From NCBI GenBank assembly GCA_963713625.1, contig CAVQMN010000004.1:372001-436000 (forward strand): a DNA stretch of 64,000 nt, given 5' to 3'. The translations under genes and the position numbers were made by a program. This document shows positions 1 through 8,592 of the stretch, one piece after another. Numbering within the stretch: position 1 is the first letter of the stretch; the number at the start of each line of letters is the position of its first letter. Source of the DNA: Bog-756 sp963713625. GTDB taxonomy: Bacteria > Actinomycetota > Acidimicrobiia > Acidimicrobiales > RAAP-2. The notes beneath the pieces are model-generated. The model was not told where the DNA came from, did not search any database, and worked only from the letters and a program-made list of their open reading frames with translations.

Positions 1-822
1 CGAGGCCAGCCGCTTCGCCTGGGCTTGGGTGAATGAGCCCGAGATCTGGACCTGTCCGTTGAACAAGCTGAACGACGACTGGGTCGGTTGGGTGATCGGA
101 GCTGAGATCACCTGGCCGTTGAGATCGACCCCGATGATCTGATGGAATTCCCGAATAGCAAAGGCATCCCACCGTTCGGAGCCGCGGGGAGTGAAGACGA
201 CGTCGACCAACCACTGGCCGTCGACGTGTTGGGTGGTGGCCGACTGGATGGCGGCACTGGTCACCGCGGCCGGGCCGAGGACGTAGCGAGTGGTCCCCAT
301 CGCCGCCGTCCCCGGAAGCAGGACGGTCGAGCCGTTGTCCACACGGGCCGGTACCGTGGAGGGATAGGTGGCGAACTGAGGATCTTCCGGGACAGACGAG
401 CTGACGCTATAGCCGTTGACATTGCCGGACTGCGGAGTCACGGAGAGGTTCGAGGCGGTCAGCGCAGATGAGGGCGAGCAGGAGGGCAGGGGGCCGGTGG
501 AAGGCGCCTGACCCGACGCCAAGGCAAATGGCGGGGCGTAACAGAGCGCCGGGCGAAACGTGAGGTTGACGTGAGGATGCCCGGCTCCGATAGCCGAGGC
601 GGGAAGGGCCGTCGGCTTCACCGAGCCCCCGCCGCCGCGTCCCACGACCAAGCCCAACGTGAGGCCGATGAACAGCAACAGGACCAGTGACACGATTCCG
701 GCCACCAGCCACCTCCGCCGCTGGCGCTGCTTCGCCTCCCGAAAGAGAAGTTGGGCCTCATGGCTCGGGGTCGCGTCGGTGTCGTCGCTCCCACTCCGTG
801 GCGGAGCATCGATGGTCGTCAC
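1..822 (-). CDS. SecDF P1-head-like membrane-anchored protein (partial, C-terminus outside window)
   Basis: The frame is open from a GTG at 822 to the window edge, giving about 274 residues with no stop. The N-terminus is charged and soluble, then one hydrophobic helix lies at about residues 36-57 (LVAGIVSLVLLLFIGLTLGL), so the protein is probably membrane anchored with an extracytoplasmic C-terminal part. That part contains YVLGPAAV, a WLVDVVFTPRG stretch and VDLNGQVISAP followed by QISGSFTQAQAKRLAS. This is the signature of the P1 'head' subdomain of SecD-like proteins. The other SecD membrane segments are absent from the visible part, so it is not SecD itself. The GTG is preferred because a GAGGTC purine stretch precedes it and the helix falls at a sensible distance. 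Its cargo or role is unknown. Confidence 0.75.
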   Translation of the reverse strand, partial: MTTIDAPPRSGSDDTDATPSHEAQLLFREAKQRQRRRWLVAGIVSLVLLLFIGLTLGLVVGRGGGGSVKPTALPASAIGAGHPHVNLTFRPALCYAPPFALASGQAPSTGPLPSCSPSSALTASNLSVTPQSGNVNGYSVSSSVPEDPQFATYPSTVPARVDNGSTVLLPGTAAMGTTRYVLGPAAVTSAAIQSATTQHVDGQWLVDVVFTPRGSERWDAFAIREFHQIIGVDLNGQVISAPITQPTQSSFSLFNGQVQISGSFTQAQAKRLAS

Positions 823-869
823 GGCCGACCTCGCCTGTCGGAGTCCATGGGACTACTATGACTAGTACC

Positions 870-1312
870 ATGCTCTGTGTCAAGATCGATCGATCAGAAC
901 CGGTTGCCCTCCACGATCAGGTCGCGGCTGAGATACGCCGGGCCACCGCCGACGGAGAGGCGGGCCCGGGCGAACGTCCCCCCCTGGCCAAAGACATCGC
1001 CGCCGTGCTCGGGGTGAACGAGAACACCGTGCTCAGAGCTCTGCACATCCTTCGAGACGCAGGCCTCGTCGAGTTCGGGCACGGCAACGGCATCACCGTC
1101 GCCGGAACCGCGCCCATCGGGGTGCCGTCCTTCGCCAGGTCCGGGAACTCGTCGATTTGGCCCGCCACCAGGGCTACCGCCGGGAAGAGGTGATCGGGAT
1201 GATCGGGGCGCTGCCGTTGGCGAAGCCGATTCCGACCCTCGGTGGAGCCGCGGTGGCCCGGCGGTCACTTACGAATCGTGAAACCTCTGGCTGTTGGTTC
1301 TGCCCATCCTGA
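870..1312 (+). pseudogene. GntR-family (YtrA-type) regulator with single-base frameshift
   Basis: Starting at ATG 870, the first ~80 residues form a GntR winged helix: DQVAAEIRRA, then LAKDIAAVLGVNENTVLRALHILRDAGLVEF and a GHGNGI wing. After about base 1113 this frame loses similarity, while the frame one base back reads RGAVLRQVRELVDLARHQGY and EEVIGMIGAL. That is the usual short C-terminal helix of YtrA-type GntR regulators. One base therefore appears to be missing near 1113-1118, and the restored frame stops at 1312, overlapping the end of the convergent gene. Such proteins usually control ABC exporters or cell-envelope genes. It is transcribed away from the minus-strand SecD-P1-like gene. 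Whether this is true decay or a sequence error cannot be told from the window. Confidence 0.7.
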
Positions 1313-2156
1313 ACTTCGGGGCCGGCTTCTGAGGAGTGGCCAGCGATTTGTCCAGTGCGGACTTTCGTTGCCGGAGCGACTGAATCTCGGATCGGAGGGC
1401 GAGCAACTCCTCCTCCGATCCTCGAAGCTCGGACAGTTCGGCGCTGAGAGGCCCGGCGGCGGCCAGGAGGTCGTCCCGCTCCCGCCTCAGCGTCGGAACC
1501 TGCCCGGTCAGGTCGCGCAGCTCCGTCCGGAGGGCATCCCGTTCCTGTCGCATGGTCGGAACCTGCCGGGCCAGGTCCCGTACCTCCGCGCGCAGATCGT
1601 CCCGTTCGCGCTGCAGGCTCGGCACCTCTCCCGCCAGATCGCGCACTGTCGTCCGGAGATCGTCCCGTTCCCGGCGCAAGGCCGGAAGCTGCCCGGTCAG
1701 GTCGCGCAGTTCGGTCCGCAGGACGTCCCGCTCCTGCCGCATCGTCGGCACCTGCCTGGCCAGGTCCCGTACCTCAGCCCGGATCTCGTCCCGTTGCCGC
1801 CGCAGGGTGGGAATCTGCGCGGTCAGATCACGCAGTTCGCTCCGCAGGTCATCCCGTTCCTTGACCGCCGGGTCGGCCATGGCTTCGAACAGCGCGGCCG
1901 CCTCGGCATCGAGATCGGGCTTCCCGGAGTCTCCCCGGTTTCCCCCCGGTTCAGGACCGGAGAGAGGCACGAGTTCCGGAACCCGTGCCGGAGCTGGGCG
2001 GACCCGGGTTGCCGTCGGCGTCGACGGTGCCGTCGAGGCCACCCGGGCCTCGGCCCGGGCCATGTGACCCGTCCAGGTCTGGCCGTCCCACCACCGCAGG
2101 ATGCTCGGAACGTGCAGGTCGGGGTACCAACCCGATGGAGCCGTTACGTCAGTCAT
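1269..2156 (-). CDS. DUF2510 protein with proline-punctuated 21-residue coiled-coil repeats
   Basis: The 295-residue protein starts with a DUF2510 motif (GWYPDL...LRWWDGQTWTGH, residues ~9-31). A Pro/Ala-rich linker follows, and then from about residue 97 six consecutive 21-residue units of the type RDDLRxELRDLxxQxPxLRRE. Each unit equals three heptads and carries one proline at the same place. Units 2-3 and 5-6 are almost identical, so a 63-residue (189-bp) higher-order period is superimposed. A conventional coiled coil and a basic tail complete it. DUF2510 is common at the N-terminus of actinobacterial membrane or envelope proteins, but no transmembrane helix is visible here. A structural or scaffolding role is an inference. 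Confidence 0.75.
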   Translation of the reverse strand: MTDVTAPSGWYPDLHVPSILRWWDGQTWTGHMARAEARVASTAPSTPTATRVRPAPARVPELVPLSGPEPGGNRGDSGKPDLDAEAAALFEAMADPAVKERDDLRSELRDLTAQIPTLRRQRDEIRAEVRDLARQVPTMRQERDVLRTELRDLTGQLPALRRERDDLRTTVRDLAGEVPSLQRERDDLRAEVRDLARQVPTMRQERDALRTELRDLTGQVPTLRRERDDLLAAAGPLSAELSELRGSEEELLALRSEIQSLRQRKSALDKSLATPQKPAPKFRMGRTNSQRFHDS

Positions 2157-2382
2157 TGCCGCCTCGATCTCGCCTTCCGCCCCTGCGCAGGACTCGCCGT
2201 CAGTGGAACTCTAGAGTCGATCCGGCTCCGGGTGGGTGACCTTCATGAACCCGCTGATGACACCACCGAAGCGGGGGGCGGCGGAGCCGGGCCGGGCGGT
2301 GGGCGGTCGGGCGGCCCGGCGGGGGGAGGGGCCGGCGGTGCCGGTCAGAAGCGTCCCGGGCCGCACGGACCGACAAGGCCGG

Positions 2383-5238
2383 TCAGCGCGACCTGGCCTC
2401 GAGCATCTCCCGCGGGCCCCCGTCGGCGGCGGTGGATCGACCAGCCAGAAACGCCTCGATGGCGTCGCCGTCCAGCGGTCGGGCGAAGAGGTACCCCTGG
2501 CCGCTGTCACACTGCTCCCGTTCGAGCTGCGACCGCTGTTCCGTCTCCTCGATCCCTTCGGCCAGGGTCTCGAGGCCGAGCGACTTGCCCAGCTGGACCA
2601 GGGTCCGAACCAACGCCCCGGACTCCGGCGAGTCCGCCATGGTCGAGATGAACGACCGGTCGATCTTGAGGATGTCGATGGGAAACTGCTGGAGATAGGC
2701 GAGTGAGGAGTAGCCGGTCCCGAAGTCGTCGATGGCGATACGCACGCCGGTCTCTTTGAGCGCGGCCAACCGGGGGACGACGGCGGACACGTTTCTCATG
2801 ATGGACGTCTCGGTGATCTCGACGATGAGGGAGCGGGCATCGAATCCGGACGACTCCAGGGCGCGCCGGATGTCTCCGATCAACTGGTCGGTCTCCAGCT
2901 GCCGGGCCGAGACATTCACGGAGACGTGAAGGTCGTAGCCCAATGAGCGCCACCGTGCCCCTTGCCGGCACGCCTCTTCGAGGACCCACCGTCCGACATC
3001 GGTGATCATCCCGGAGTCTTCGAGGATGGGGATGAAGGCGTCCGGCTGGACGACACCCCGGTCAGGGTGCCGCCAGCGCAGCAGGGCCTCGACCCCGATC
3101 GTCTCACCGGTTCTGAGATTGAAGATCGGTTGGTAGTTGAGGAAGTACTGCCGGCCGGAATAGGCCACGCGGAGGTCCATCTCCAACAGATGCCGGTCCT
3201 GGACCGCCGTGTGCATCTCCGGCCGGAAGACCACGGCGCGGTCCTTGCCCGCCGCCTTGGCCTGGTAGAGGGCGATGTCTGCGTCACGGAGGAGTTCGGT
3301 GGCCGAGGGCCGCAGGCCGGCGGCGATCCCGATACTGGCCGTCAGCCGCAGCGGGTTGCCGACCTCCAGCTCGAACGGGGCACGGAGGATCTCGAGCAGG
3401 CGGTCGGCGACCAACTCGGGCCCCGCGTCCATGGTCGTCCCATCGACGAGCACGACGAACTCGTCGCCGCCCAGACGCCCGATGCTGTCACTCTCACGCA
3501 TGGCGGCCGACAGCCTGGCCGCCACGGACTGCAGGAGCTGGTCGCCCACGGCATGGCCGAGGGTGTCATTGACATCTTTGAACCCGTCGAGATCGATGAA
3601 CAGGGCGGCCACCGGCACGTAGGTGCGGCGGGCCCGGGCCAACATCTGCTCGGTCCGGTCGAGGATCAGCGCACGGTTGGGCAGCCCGGTCAGCGTGTCG
3701 TGCACGGCCTGGAACACGATCTGGTCGAGCAGCTGGGCATTGCTGATGGAGATGGATGCCTGGGCGGCCAGACCCTTCATCCGATCGGCCAACCGGGGGG
3801 TGATGGCCAGTCGCTCCGGGCTGGACATCACGCTCGACACGATGTAGCCGATCGTGTTTCCCGACACACTGATGGGCGCAGACACGGCGGTCAGGGTCCC
3901 CACCTCGGACGGGGCCCGCTCCACGAGCCCGTACTCGGTCACCGCCCCCACCTCGTCGGCCGTGAAGATCCGGTCGCTGATCGAGGCCAGCACCTCGTCG
4001 GGGTAGCCGTGGGAAGCGACCAGTCGGAACCGACCGTTGCCCGAACCCTGCCAGCTCCCGTCGTCCAGGATCAGGGCGACTCGATCGCAGTCGATGACGT
4101 CGGGAACCGCCCGGACCACCTTCGCCGCCATCTCCTCGGTGCTCACGATCTCGGCCAACGACCGGGACAGCTCGAGGAGCACCTGGGCGGTGTTGGCCTG
4201 GTGGCGGGCTTCCTCCAGGGCATCGCCGGCATCGAGGGCGGCCGCGGCCAGGCGGCCGTATGTCTCGAGGGCATTTCGGGCCTGGGAGGTGAAGATGCCG
4301 CCGTGCATGCCGATGGCCAGCACGCCATAGTGGTGCCGGGCGGACACGACATCGACGACATCGACGTCGTGGCGGCTGTCGCCCCCGGCCAACAGGTCGT
4401 TGGCGATCTCCGCCGCCTCTGATTGGGAGAGTCCGACCGAGAAGATCTTGCTGGGGCTCCCCGGGACGCGGGGTTCCAGCGCCATCAGTGCACCGCCCGC
4501 CCCGGCGGCCCGCATCGACGAGCGGACGATGCCCTGGAGGACGTCCTCGTAGCGTTCGTTCGAGGCCAGGTCGGTCACCATGCCCTGCAGCTGCTCGAGT
4601 CGGGCCTCGAGGAGCTGGGTGCGCACCTCGAGGTACTCGGCACGCGCCGCCGCCTCGTCCCCTTCCTCCCAACGAAGGCGGAACAGACAGGCGCTGTCCC
4701 CGCGGCACTGACACTCCTCCTCGACGACCTTGGCCGGCTTCAGTCCGAAGAAGAGCGGGATCAGCGCATACTGTCCGGCCGCGAACTCACAGAACTCGGG
4801 AAAGGGTTCGAAGCCGTCGATGAAGTGCTCACGGATGGTCCACTCGGTCGGCCCGATCTCGGTGGTCTCATAGCGCCGGATCGGCACCATCGCGTTCGAG
4901 TCGGTGGTGCCGGCGAGGACGTCCCCGGGTGAGCCGAGGGCCTGGACCGTCTCGGCGATCTCCGTATCGATGAGCCGGATCGGTTCGGCCCGCCGCTCCC
5001 TGGCCCCGGGGGTGGCGTCCAGCTCGACCTTGGCCTCTTGGAGCAGCCGCTTGAACTGATCGTAGGAGCTCCAGGACGACGAGGTCTTGAGCTCATCGAG
5101 GCTTCGCTCATCCCCGGCCCGGTGCAGCACATCCCGGATGGCCTCCTCCGACAACGTGGCTTGCAGCGAGTCCATCAACATGTTGGTGTAGAGACCCGAG
5201 ATGTGGTGCGCTGGTGCCACGGCAGCATCGGTCGCCAT
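2383..5238 (-). CDS. V4R-GAF-GAF-GGDEF-EAL cyclic-di-GMP turnover enzyme
   Basis: This reads as 951 residues from ATG 5238. Residues ~10-190 look like a V4R/haem-NO-type sensor ending in the cysteine motif EEECQCRGDSACLF. Residues ~195-225 are a short coiled coil. Two GAF-like domains (~230-340, ~350-500) precede a diguanylate cyclase domain with FIDLDGFKDVN and an intact GGDEF at ~590-594. A product-inhibition site RESD lies five residues before it. The phosphodiesterase domain has EALLRW at ~717, VNVSARQ, EITET, DDFGTGYSS and KIDRSFI, so both catalytic halves look competent. An upstream in-frame extension exists, but it overlaps the preceding small gene and is not coding-like. An AGGAGGT lies about 22 bases before the ATG, which is rather far. 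The inputs sensed are unknown. Confidence 0.9.
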   Translation of the reverse strand: MATDAAVAPAHHISGLYTNMLMDSLQATLSEEAIRDVLHRAGDERSLDELKTSSSWSSYDQFKRLLQEAKVELDATPGARERRAEPIRLIDTEIAETVQALGSPGDVLAGTTDSNAMVPIRRYETTEIGPTEWTIREHFIDGFEPFPEFCEFAAGQYALIPLFFGLKPAKVVEEECQCRGDSACLFRLRWEEGDEAAARAEYLEVRTQLLEARLEQLQGMVTDLASNERYEDVLQGIVRSSMRAAGAGGALMALEPRVPGSPSKIFSVGLSQSEAAEIANDLLAGGDSRHDVDVVDVVSARHHYGVLAIGMHGGIFTSQARNALETYGRLAAAALDAGDALEEARHQANTAQVLLELSRSLAEIVSTEEMAAKVVRAVPDVIDCDRVALILDDGSWQGSGNGRFRLVASHGYPDEVLASISDRIFTADEVGAVTEYGLVERAPSEVGTLTAVSAPISVSGNTIGYIVSSVMSSPERLAITPRLADRMKGLAAQASISISNAQLLDQIVFQAVHDTLTGLPNRALILDRTEQMLARARRTYVPVAALFIDLDGFKDVNDTLGHAVGDQLLQSVAARLSAAMRESDSIGRLGGDEFVVLVDGTTMDAGPELVADRLLEILRAPFELEVGNPLRLTASIGIAAGLRPSATELLRDADIALYQAKAAGKDRAVVFRPEMHTAVQDRHLLEMDLRVAYSGRQYFLNYQPIFNLRTGETIGVEALLRWRHPDRGVVQPDAFIPILEDSGMITDVGRWVLEEACRQGARWRSLGYDLHVSVNVSARQLETDQLIGDIRRALESSGFDARSLIVEITETSIMRNVSAVVPRLAALKETGVRIAIDDFGTGYSSLAYLQQFPIDILKIDRSFISTMADSPESGALVRTLVQLGKSLGLETLAEGIEETEQRSQLEREQCDSGQGYLFARPLDGDAIEAFLAGRSTAADGGPREMLEARSR

Positions 5239-5288
5239 CCCAGAGAGATCGGCTGCTTGGACCTCCTGCTTTAACCCGGGCCGCGTTC

Positions 5289-5609
5289 CTACTGCGCCCG
5301 CCGCTCCTTCGACGCCCACTCGGCCTTCGAGGCCTTCGACCTCCGCTCCTTGGCCGCCGGACTGAACCGGTGCTCTGCACCCTGTGGGGTGATGCCGCCC
5401 ACCGCCTCGCCGATCTCCCGCCAACTGGCCCCGTCCCGTCGGGCGTCCTCGGCCGACATCTGGCACAGCCGCTCAGCCGAGCGGCGGAGGTGGTCGGCGA
5501 ATCGCAGGGCGGCCAACGAGGCCGCCGGCTGACCGGGCGCGTCCGCCACCGCCTCGTTCCGGCCGCGCTCGAGACAGAGGTCGGCGATCGATTGGGGAGT
5601 TGGGGGCAC
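5289..5609 (-). CDS. Small helix-turn-helix protein
   Basis: A 106-residue acidic/basic protein. Its C-terminal half, ASWREIGEAVGGITPQGAEHRF, matches the short HTH typical of small actinobacterial DNA-binding proteins ('aSWreIG..lG.s.qaa..RF'), followed by a Lys/Arg/Ala tail. It lies 50 bp upstream of the c-di-GMP enzyme on the same strand, so co-transcription is plausible. On the other side it is divergent from the secreted-protein gene at 5689. A repeated CAACNATGTGTTGA motif sits in that intergenic gap and could be its own operator. Function is unknown beyond likely DNA binding. Confidence 0.65.
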   Translation of the reverse strand: MPPTPQSIADLCLERGRNEAVADAPGQPAASLAALRFADHLRRSAERLCQMSAEDARRDGASWREIGEAVGGITPQGAEHRFSPAAKERRSKASKAEWASKERRAQ

Positions 5610-5640
5610 CCGCTCACCGTAACGCCTTCCCGTCGGGGTT

Positions 5641-5695
5641 TCAACTATGTGTTGACAACCATGTGTTGATATCTCTAGGCTTCAACACATGGTTG
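5641..5695. promoter_or_regulatory. Triple operator-like repeat CAACNATGTGTTGA
   Basis: CAACTATGTGTTGA (5642-5655) is followed immediately by a direct copy CAACCATGTGTTGA (5656-5669). An inverted copy TCAACACATGGTTG (5682-5695) completes the set, 12 bases further on. The last copy overlaps the first possible start codon of the downstream gene. The position between two divergent genes fits a regulator binding array. The binding protein is not identified; the adjacent small HTH protein is a candidate. Confidence 0.5.
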
Positions 5696-6540
5696 AGCTG
5701 GGGGTGGCAGGCCCCAACCGGTGCAGTCCCCGGATCCTCATCACCAGGTTGGCGGTGATGGTCACCACCCTGGTGCTTGTGGTCCTGGCCACCGGCTCCC
5801 CCCTGACAACCGGCCGCGCCGACGCCTCGGCCTCCCCGGGGCGCGGCTCCGTTCCGAGGTCCGCCGGCCTGGTGACGAAGGACACGGTCGAGCGGACGCC
5901 GGTGCGGCCGGCGCCCAGACCGGCGGCCGTCCCTCAGCGACGGACCCATCCCGCCGCCGCCCCGACGTCCGCCACCACCTCCACGGTCCCTCCGTCGACC
6001 CCGTCCACGGCGGCCCCTCCGACGCCCACCACGGTGACCGAACCGGTCACAGCACCTCCTCCCGCCCCCACGACCGCCGCGGTCACACCGGCGGCGGCGG
6101 ACGTGGCCGCGCTGGTTGGCGAGGTGGAGAAGGCCGGGATCGAGCCGGGGCCGAACTGGAGCTGGAGCATGGGGAACCCGTCCACCGCCTGCGGGGCCAT
6201 CCCTGACCCGACCGTCGCCACCGGATGCACGTCCGGCGCGCCCGGCGCGGCCACCACCGTGTTCAGCGGGTCCCCCACCCTGGCGCTGGTGGCCCATGAG
6301 CTGGCCAACGCGGAAACCGAGAACGATGCCGTGCCCAGCCTGGTAACCGAAGTCAGCACCGCGGAAGCCGGGACCTCATGGTCGCCGATCGACGCGGTGG
6401 CCTCCTGTCTGGTCGAGCACTTCATGGGTTTCCAGGACAACGCCGCGGGGACCTGGCAGTGCCCGGCCGATCTGGCCTCGACGGTGGCCGCGGACATCCA
6501 CGGGACCGCGGCCGCCTCGTCCCCTGGAGCGGCGAACTGA
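5689..6540 (+). CDS. Secreted protein with Pro/Thr-rich linker and HELAN-containing C-terminal domain
   Basis: 283 residues from the first ATG. The hydrophobic segment ITRLAVMVTTLVLVVLATG suggests a signal peptide, and the start may really be the ATG at 5758, since the first ATG lies inside an inverted-repeat arm. A long Pro/Thr/Ala-rich linker (residues ~60-130) leads to a C-terminal domain with CGAIPDP, ALVAHELANAE and DAVASCLVEHFMG. This layout recalls actinobacterial secreted zinc-peptidase-like proteins in which HExxH and a later cysteine-containing helix occur. Here the second histidine is missing (HELAN), so if related it is probably not catalytic. Function is unknown. Confidence 0.6.
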   Translation: MVELGVAGPNRCSPRILITRLAVMVTTLVLVVLATGSPLTTGRADASASPGRGSVPRSAGLVTKDTVERTPVRPAPRPAAVPQRRTHPAAAPTSATTSTVPPSTPSTAAPPTPTTVTEPVTAPPPAPTTAAVTPAAADVAALVGEVEKAGIEPGPNWSWSMGNPSTACGAIPDPTVATGCTSGAPGAATTVFSGSPTLALVAHELANAETENDAVPSLVTEVSTAEAGTSWSPIDAVASCLVEHFMGFQDNAAGTWQCPADLASTVAADIHGTAAASSPGAAN

Positions 6541-6583
6541 CGGGTGCCTGCCCCGCGGGTCAGCCGTCAATCGCCGCCGGGGC

Positions 6584-7306
6584 TCAGGTGGGGCCGGCCG
6601 TCACATGCGGCACGGAGAGGCCGCCCACCCCGGCCGACGTCGGGACGACGGCCACCAGCGACGTGTAGACCACCACGTTGGAGAGGTAGCTGCCCGTCTG
6701 GTGATCGAACGTGCCGCCGCAGGTCACCAGCTGCAGGGCACTGGAGCCGTGCGATGTGTAGACCCGGTCGGCGGGGAAGTCGGGCTTCGAATACTGGACG
6801 ACGGCGTTGACGACGAATTGGGCCACCACGCCATCAGTGAGGCTCACATCGACCAGGTCGCCGGAGGCCAGGGTCCGCAACTCGAAGAACACACCCGGGC
6901 CGGTGAAGTTGTCGACGTGGCCCAGGATGACCGCCGACCCCAGCTGACCGGGGGTCGGGCCCAGCCGGAACCAACCCGGCTGCACGATGTTGTCCGGAAC
7001 CTGGACCGACCCGTCGGGGTTGACGCCGAGGGACGACAACGACACCGACAGACCGATGGCCGGGATGTGCAGGGCCACCGGTACCGAGCGGGCGGTGGAC
7101 AGCGCCTTCACCATGGCCGGGACCCGGACCGCCGCCTTTCTGGCTGCGGCCGACGGCGCCGGCGCCGGCAGCGGGTGGTCGCTGCCCCGGAGCCCCACGG
7201 TGAGGGTCACGACGCCGACGAGGAGCAGCGTGGTCGTGGCCACCCACCACAGCCGGTGTCTCGGCCGGAGCCGGCGCCCCGGTCCGGTCGGGTCGGTCGA
7301 CGTCAT
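6584..7306 (-). CDS. Class F-like sortase lacking an arginine after the catalytic cysteine
   Basis: 240 residues: an N-terminal membrane anchor (residues ~20-38), a linker, then a sortase core with IPAIGLSVSLSSLGVNPDGSVQVPDN, the catalytic-type histidine in ILGHVDNF (His130) and the cysteine in LVTCGG (Cys196). Class F sortases attach surface proteins through LPxTG-like signals. The usual third residue is an arginine shortly after the cysteine, but no arginine occurs anywhere after Cys196; the local sequence reads FDHQTGSYLSN. The gene overlaps the stop of the upstream ice-binding protein gene by ATGA, so the two are translationally coupled and that protein is the obvious candidate substrate. 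Activity is therefore uncertain. Confidence 0.8.
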   Translation of the reverse strand: MTSTDPTGPGRRLRPRHRLWWVATTTLLLVGVVTLTVGLRGSDHPLPAPAPSAAARKAAVRVPAMVKALSTARSVPVALHIPAIGLSVSLSSLGVNPDGSVQVPDNIVQPGWFRLGPTPGQLGSAVILGHVDNFTGPGVFFELRTLASGDLVDVSLTDGVVAQFVVNAVVQYSKPDFPADRVYTSHGSSALQLVTCGGTFDHQTGSYLSNVVVYTSLVAVVPTSAGVGGLSVPHVTAGPT

Positions 7307-8592
7307 GCATCTCCAGAGGTCCCGACCGGCGCCGGCAGCACCCGGCGCCTGCGGACAGCGAGCGCGGCCGTCCCGGCCGCCCCGGCCAGAGCCAGCGCGC
7401 CGAGGACGACAAGGCCGTTGTCACGGGCGTGGGCGGCGCCACCGAGCCCGGTGTGGGGGAAGCCGACGGGAACCACGCCGGTGCCGGTCGCGCCCGAACC
7501 CGTCGTGCCCACACCGCCCGACGTCCCCGATCCGGTCCCGGCCGATCCGGCGGTCGTGGCCCCGGTGCCGGCCGTCCCCGCCGCGGTTCCTCCCGAACCG
7601 CCACCCGATCCACCGGTGCCGGTCCCGCCCGTTCCACCGGTGGTCCCGCCCGTTCCACCGGTCGTGGTGGTGGGGGTGGTGGTGGCCGGCGTCGTGGTGG
7701 TGGTCGTGGCCGAGACCGTGGCCGGGAGACAGGTGGCCGGCGCGGTGATGGTGTTGGCGTCGAGGGTGACCGCGGCGTTCCGGGCCAGGATCCGTCCCTG
7801 CACCGTCGCGGTGGAGTCGAGCGTGGCCGATTGCAGGGCCATGAGGGTCCCGACGAAGGTGCTGCCGGAGCCCAGGGTGGCCGAGCTGCCGACCGTCCAG
7901 AACACGTTGCAGGCCTGGGCACCACCCTCGAGACGGACGACACTCCCCGACGCGGTGATCAGGCTGGAGGACGCATTGAAGATGAAGACCCCGTTGCCGT
8001 TCAGGACCAGGGGACTGGCCGCGGTGATGTTGGCCGTGGCCGCGGCGCCGAAGTCGTAGACGCCGGGGGTGAGCGTCTTGCCGCCGAGTTGGTTGTCGGT
8101 CGTGGCGTAGCTGGTGGTCGCCGGTTGATTCTGGGCGGACACGAAAGCGTTGGTCAGGTCGGTCTTCGCCGTCGTCAGCAGCCCGGGGTCATTGATCGAA
8201 CCGAGGGGGCCGGCGGCATTGGTCGAATAGATGGTTCCGGTGACCTGCAGCTGGGTCAGTCCGCTGTAGTAGCTGCCCGCGGCCGGGCTCAGGCCCACAT
8301 CGCCGGTGATGGACGAGGTGGGAACGTCGGTGACCTCCGATCCCCCCAACACGGCAAAGGGTGCGGCCGTGGCCAGGTTGACGGTGGTGGCGGCCGAGGA
8401 CAGCGGGACGAAGGCGGTCCCGACCAGCACGAGCGAGGCGCCGGCGATACCGAGGACGGACGCCGCGCCCAGCCGCCCGCGTCTGGAATCGGGGCGGGGG
8501 CCCGGATGCACCGGCTGTCGGCACCGCCGGGACCGACGGGTTGGGCGCGACAAGCGCGACAGGTACGCAGAGCTGGAACGGAGAAGCGGCAT
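7303..8592 (-). CDS. Ice-binding (DUF3494) surface protein with FPHTG sorting-like signal
   Basis: 429 residues from ATG 8592, which has a GAAGGT ribosome-binding site; a longer in-frame extension to 8664 is unlikely. A long basic N-region and hydrophobic stretch (SVLGIAGASLVLVGTAFVPLSSA) form an export signal. The DUF3494 core follows: FAVLGGSEVTD, ITGDVGLSPAAGS, GKTLTPGVYDFGAA, GVFIFNAS, CNVFWTVGSSATLGSGSTFVGTLMA, and GRILARNAAVTLDANTI. A Thr/Gly/Ser linker then leads to FPHTG (~378-382), a hydrophobic helix and RRRR. That tripartite end is a cell-wall sorting signal. DUF3494 proteins bind ice or act as surface adhesins. The downstream sortase overlaps by 4 bp. Confidence 0.85.
   Translation of the reverse strand: MPLLRSSSAYLSRLSRPTRRSRRCRQPVHPGPRPDSRRGRLGAASVLGIAGASLVLVGTAFVPLSSAATTVNLATAAPFAVLGGSEVTDVPTSSITGDVGLSPAAGSYYSGLTQLQVTGTIYSTNAAGPLGSINDPGLLTTAKTDLTNAFVSAQNQPATTSYATTDNQLGGKTLTPGVYDFGAAATANITAASPLVLNGNGVFIFNASSSLITASGSVVRLEGGAQACNVFWTVGSSATLGSGSTFVGTLMALQSATLDSTATVQGRILARNAAVTLDANTITAPATCLPATVSATTTTTTPATTTPTTTTGGTGGTTGGTGGTGTGGSGGGSGGTAAGTAGTGATTAGSAGTGSGTSGGVGTTGSGATGTGVVPVGFPHTGLGGAAHARDNGLVVLGALALAGAAGTAALAVRRRRVLPAPVGTSGDA

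Noticed and set aside
2962..4422. 486-codon open frame opposite the GGDEF-EAL gene
   Set aside because: It lies wholly antisense to a clearly conserved gene and its sequence is His/Gly/Asp-rich, the usual artefact of high-GC third positions.
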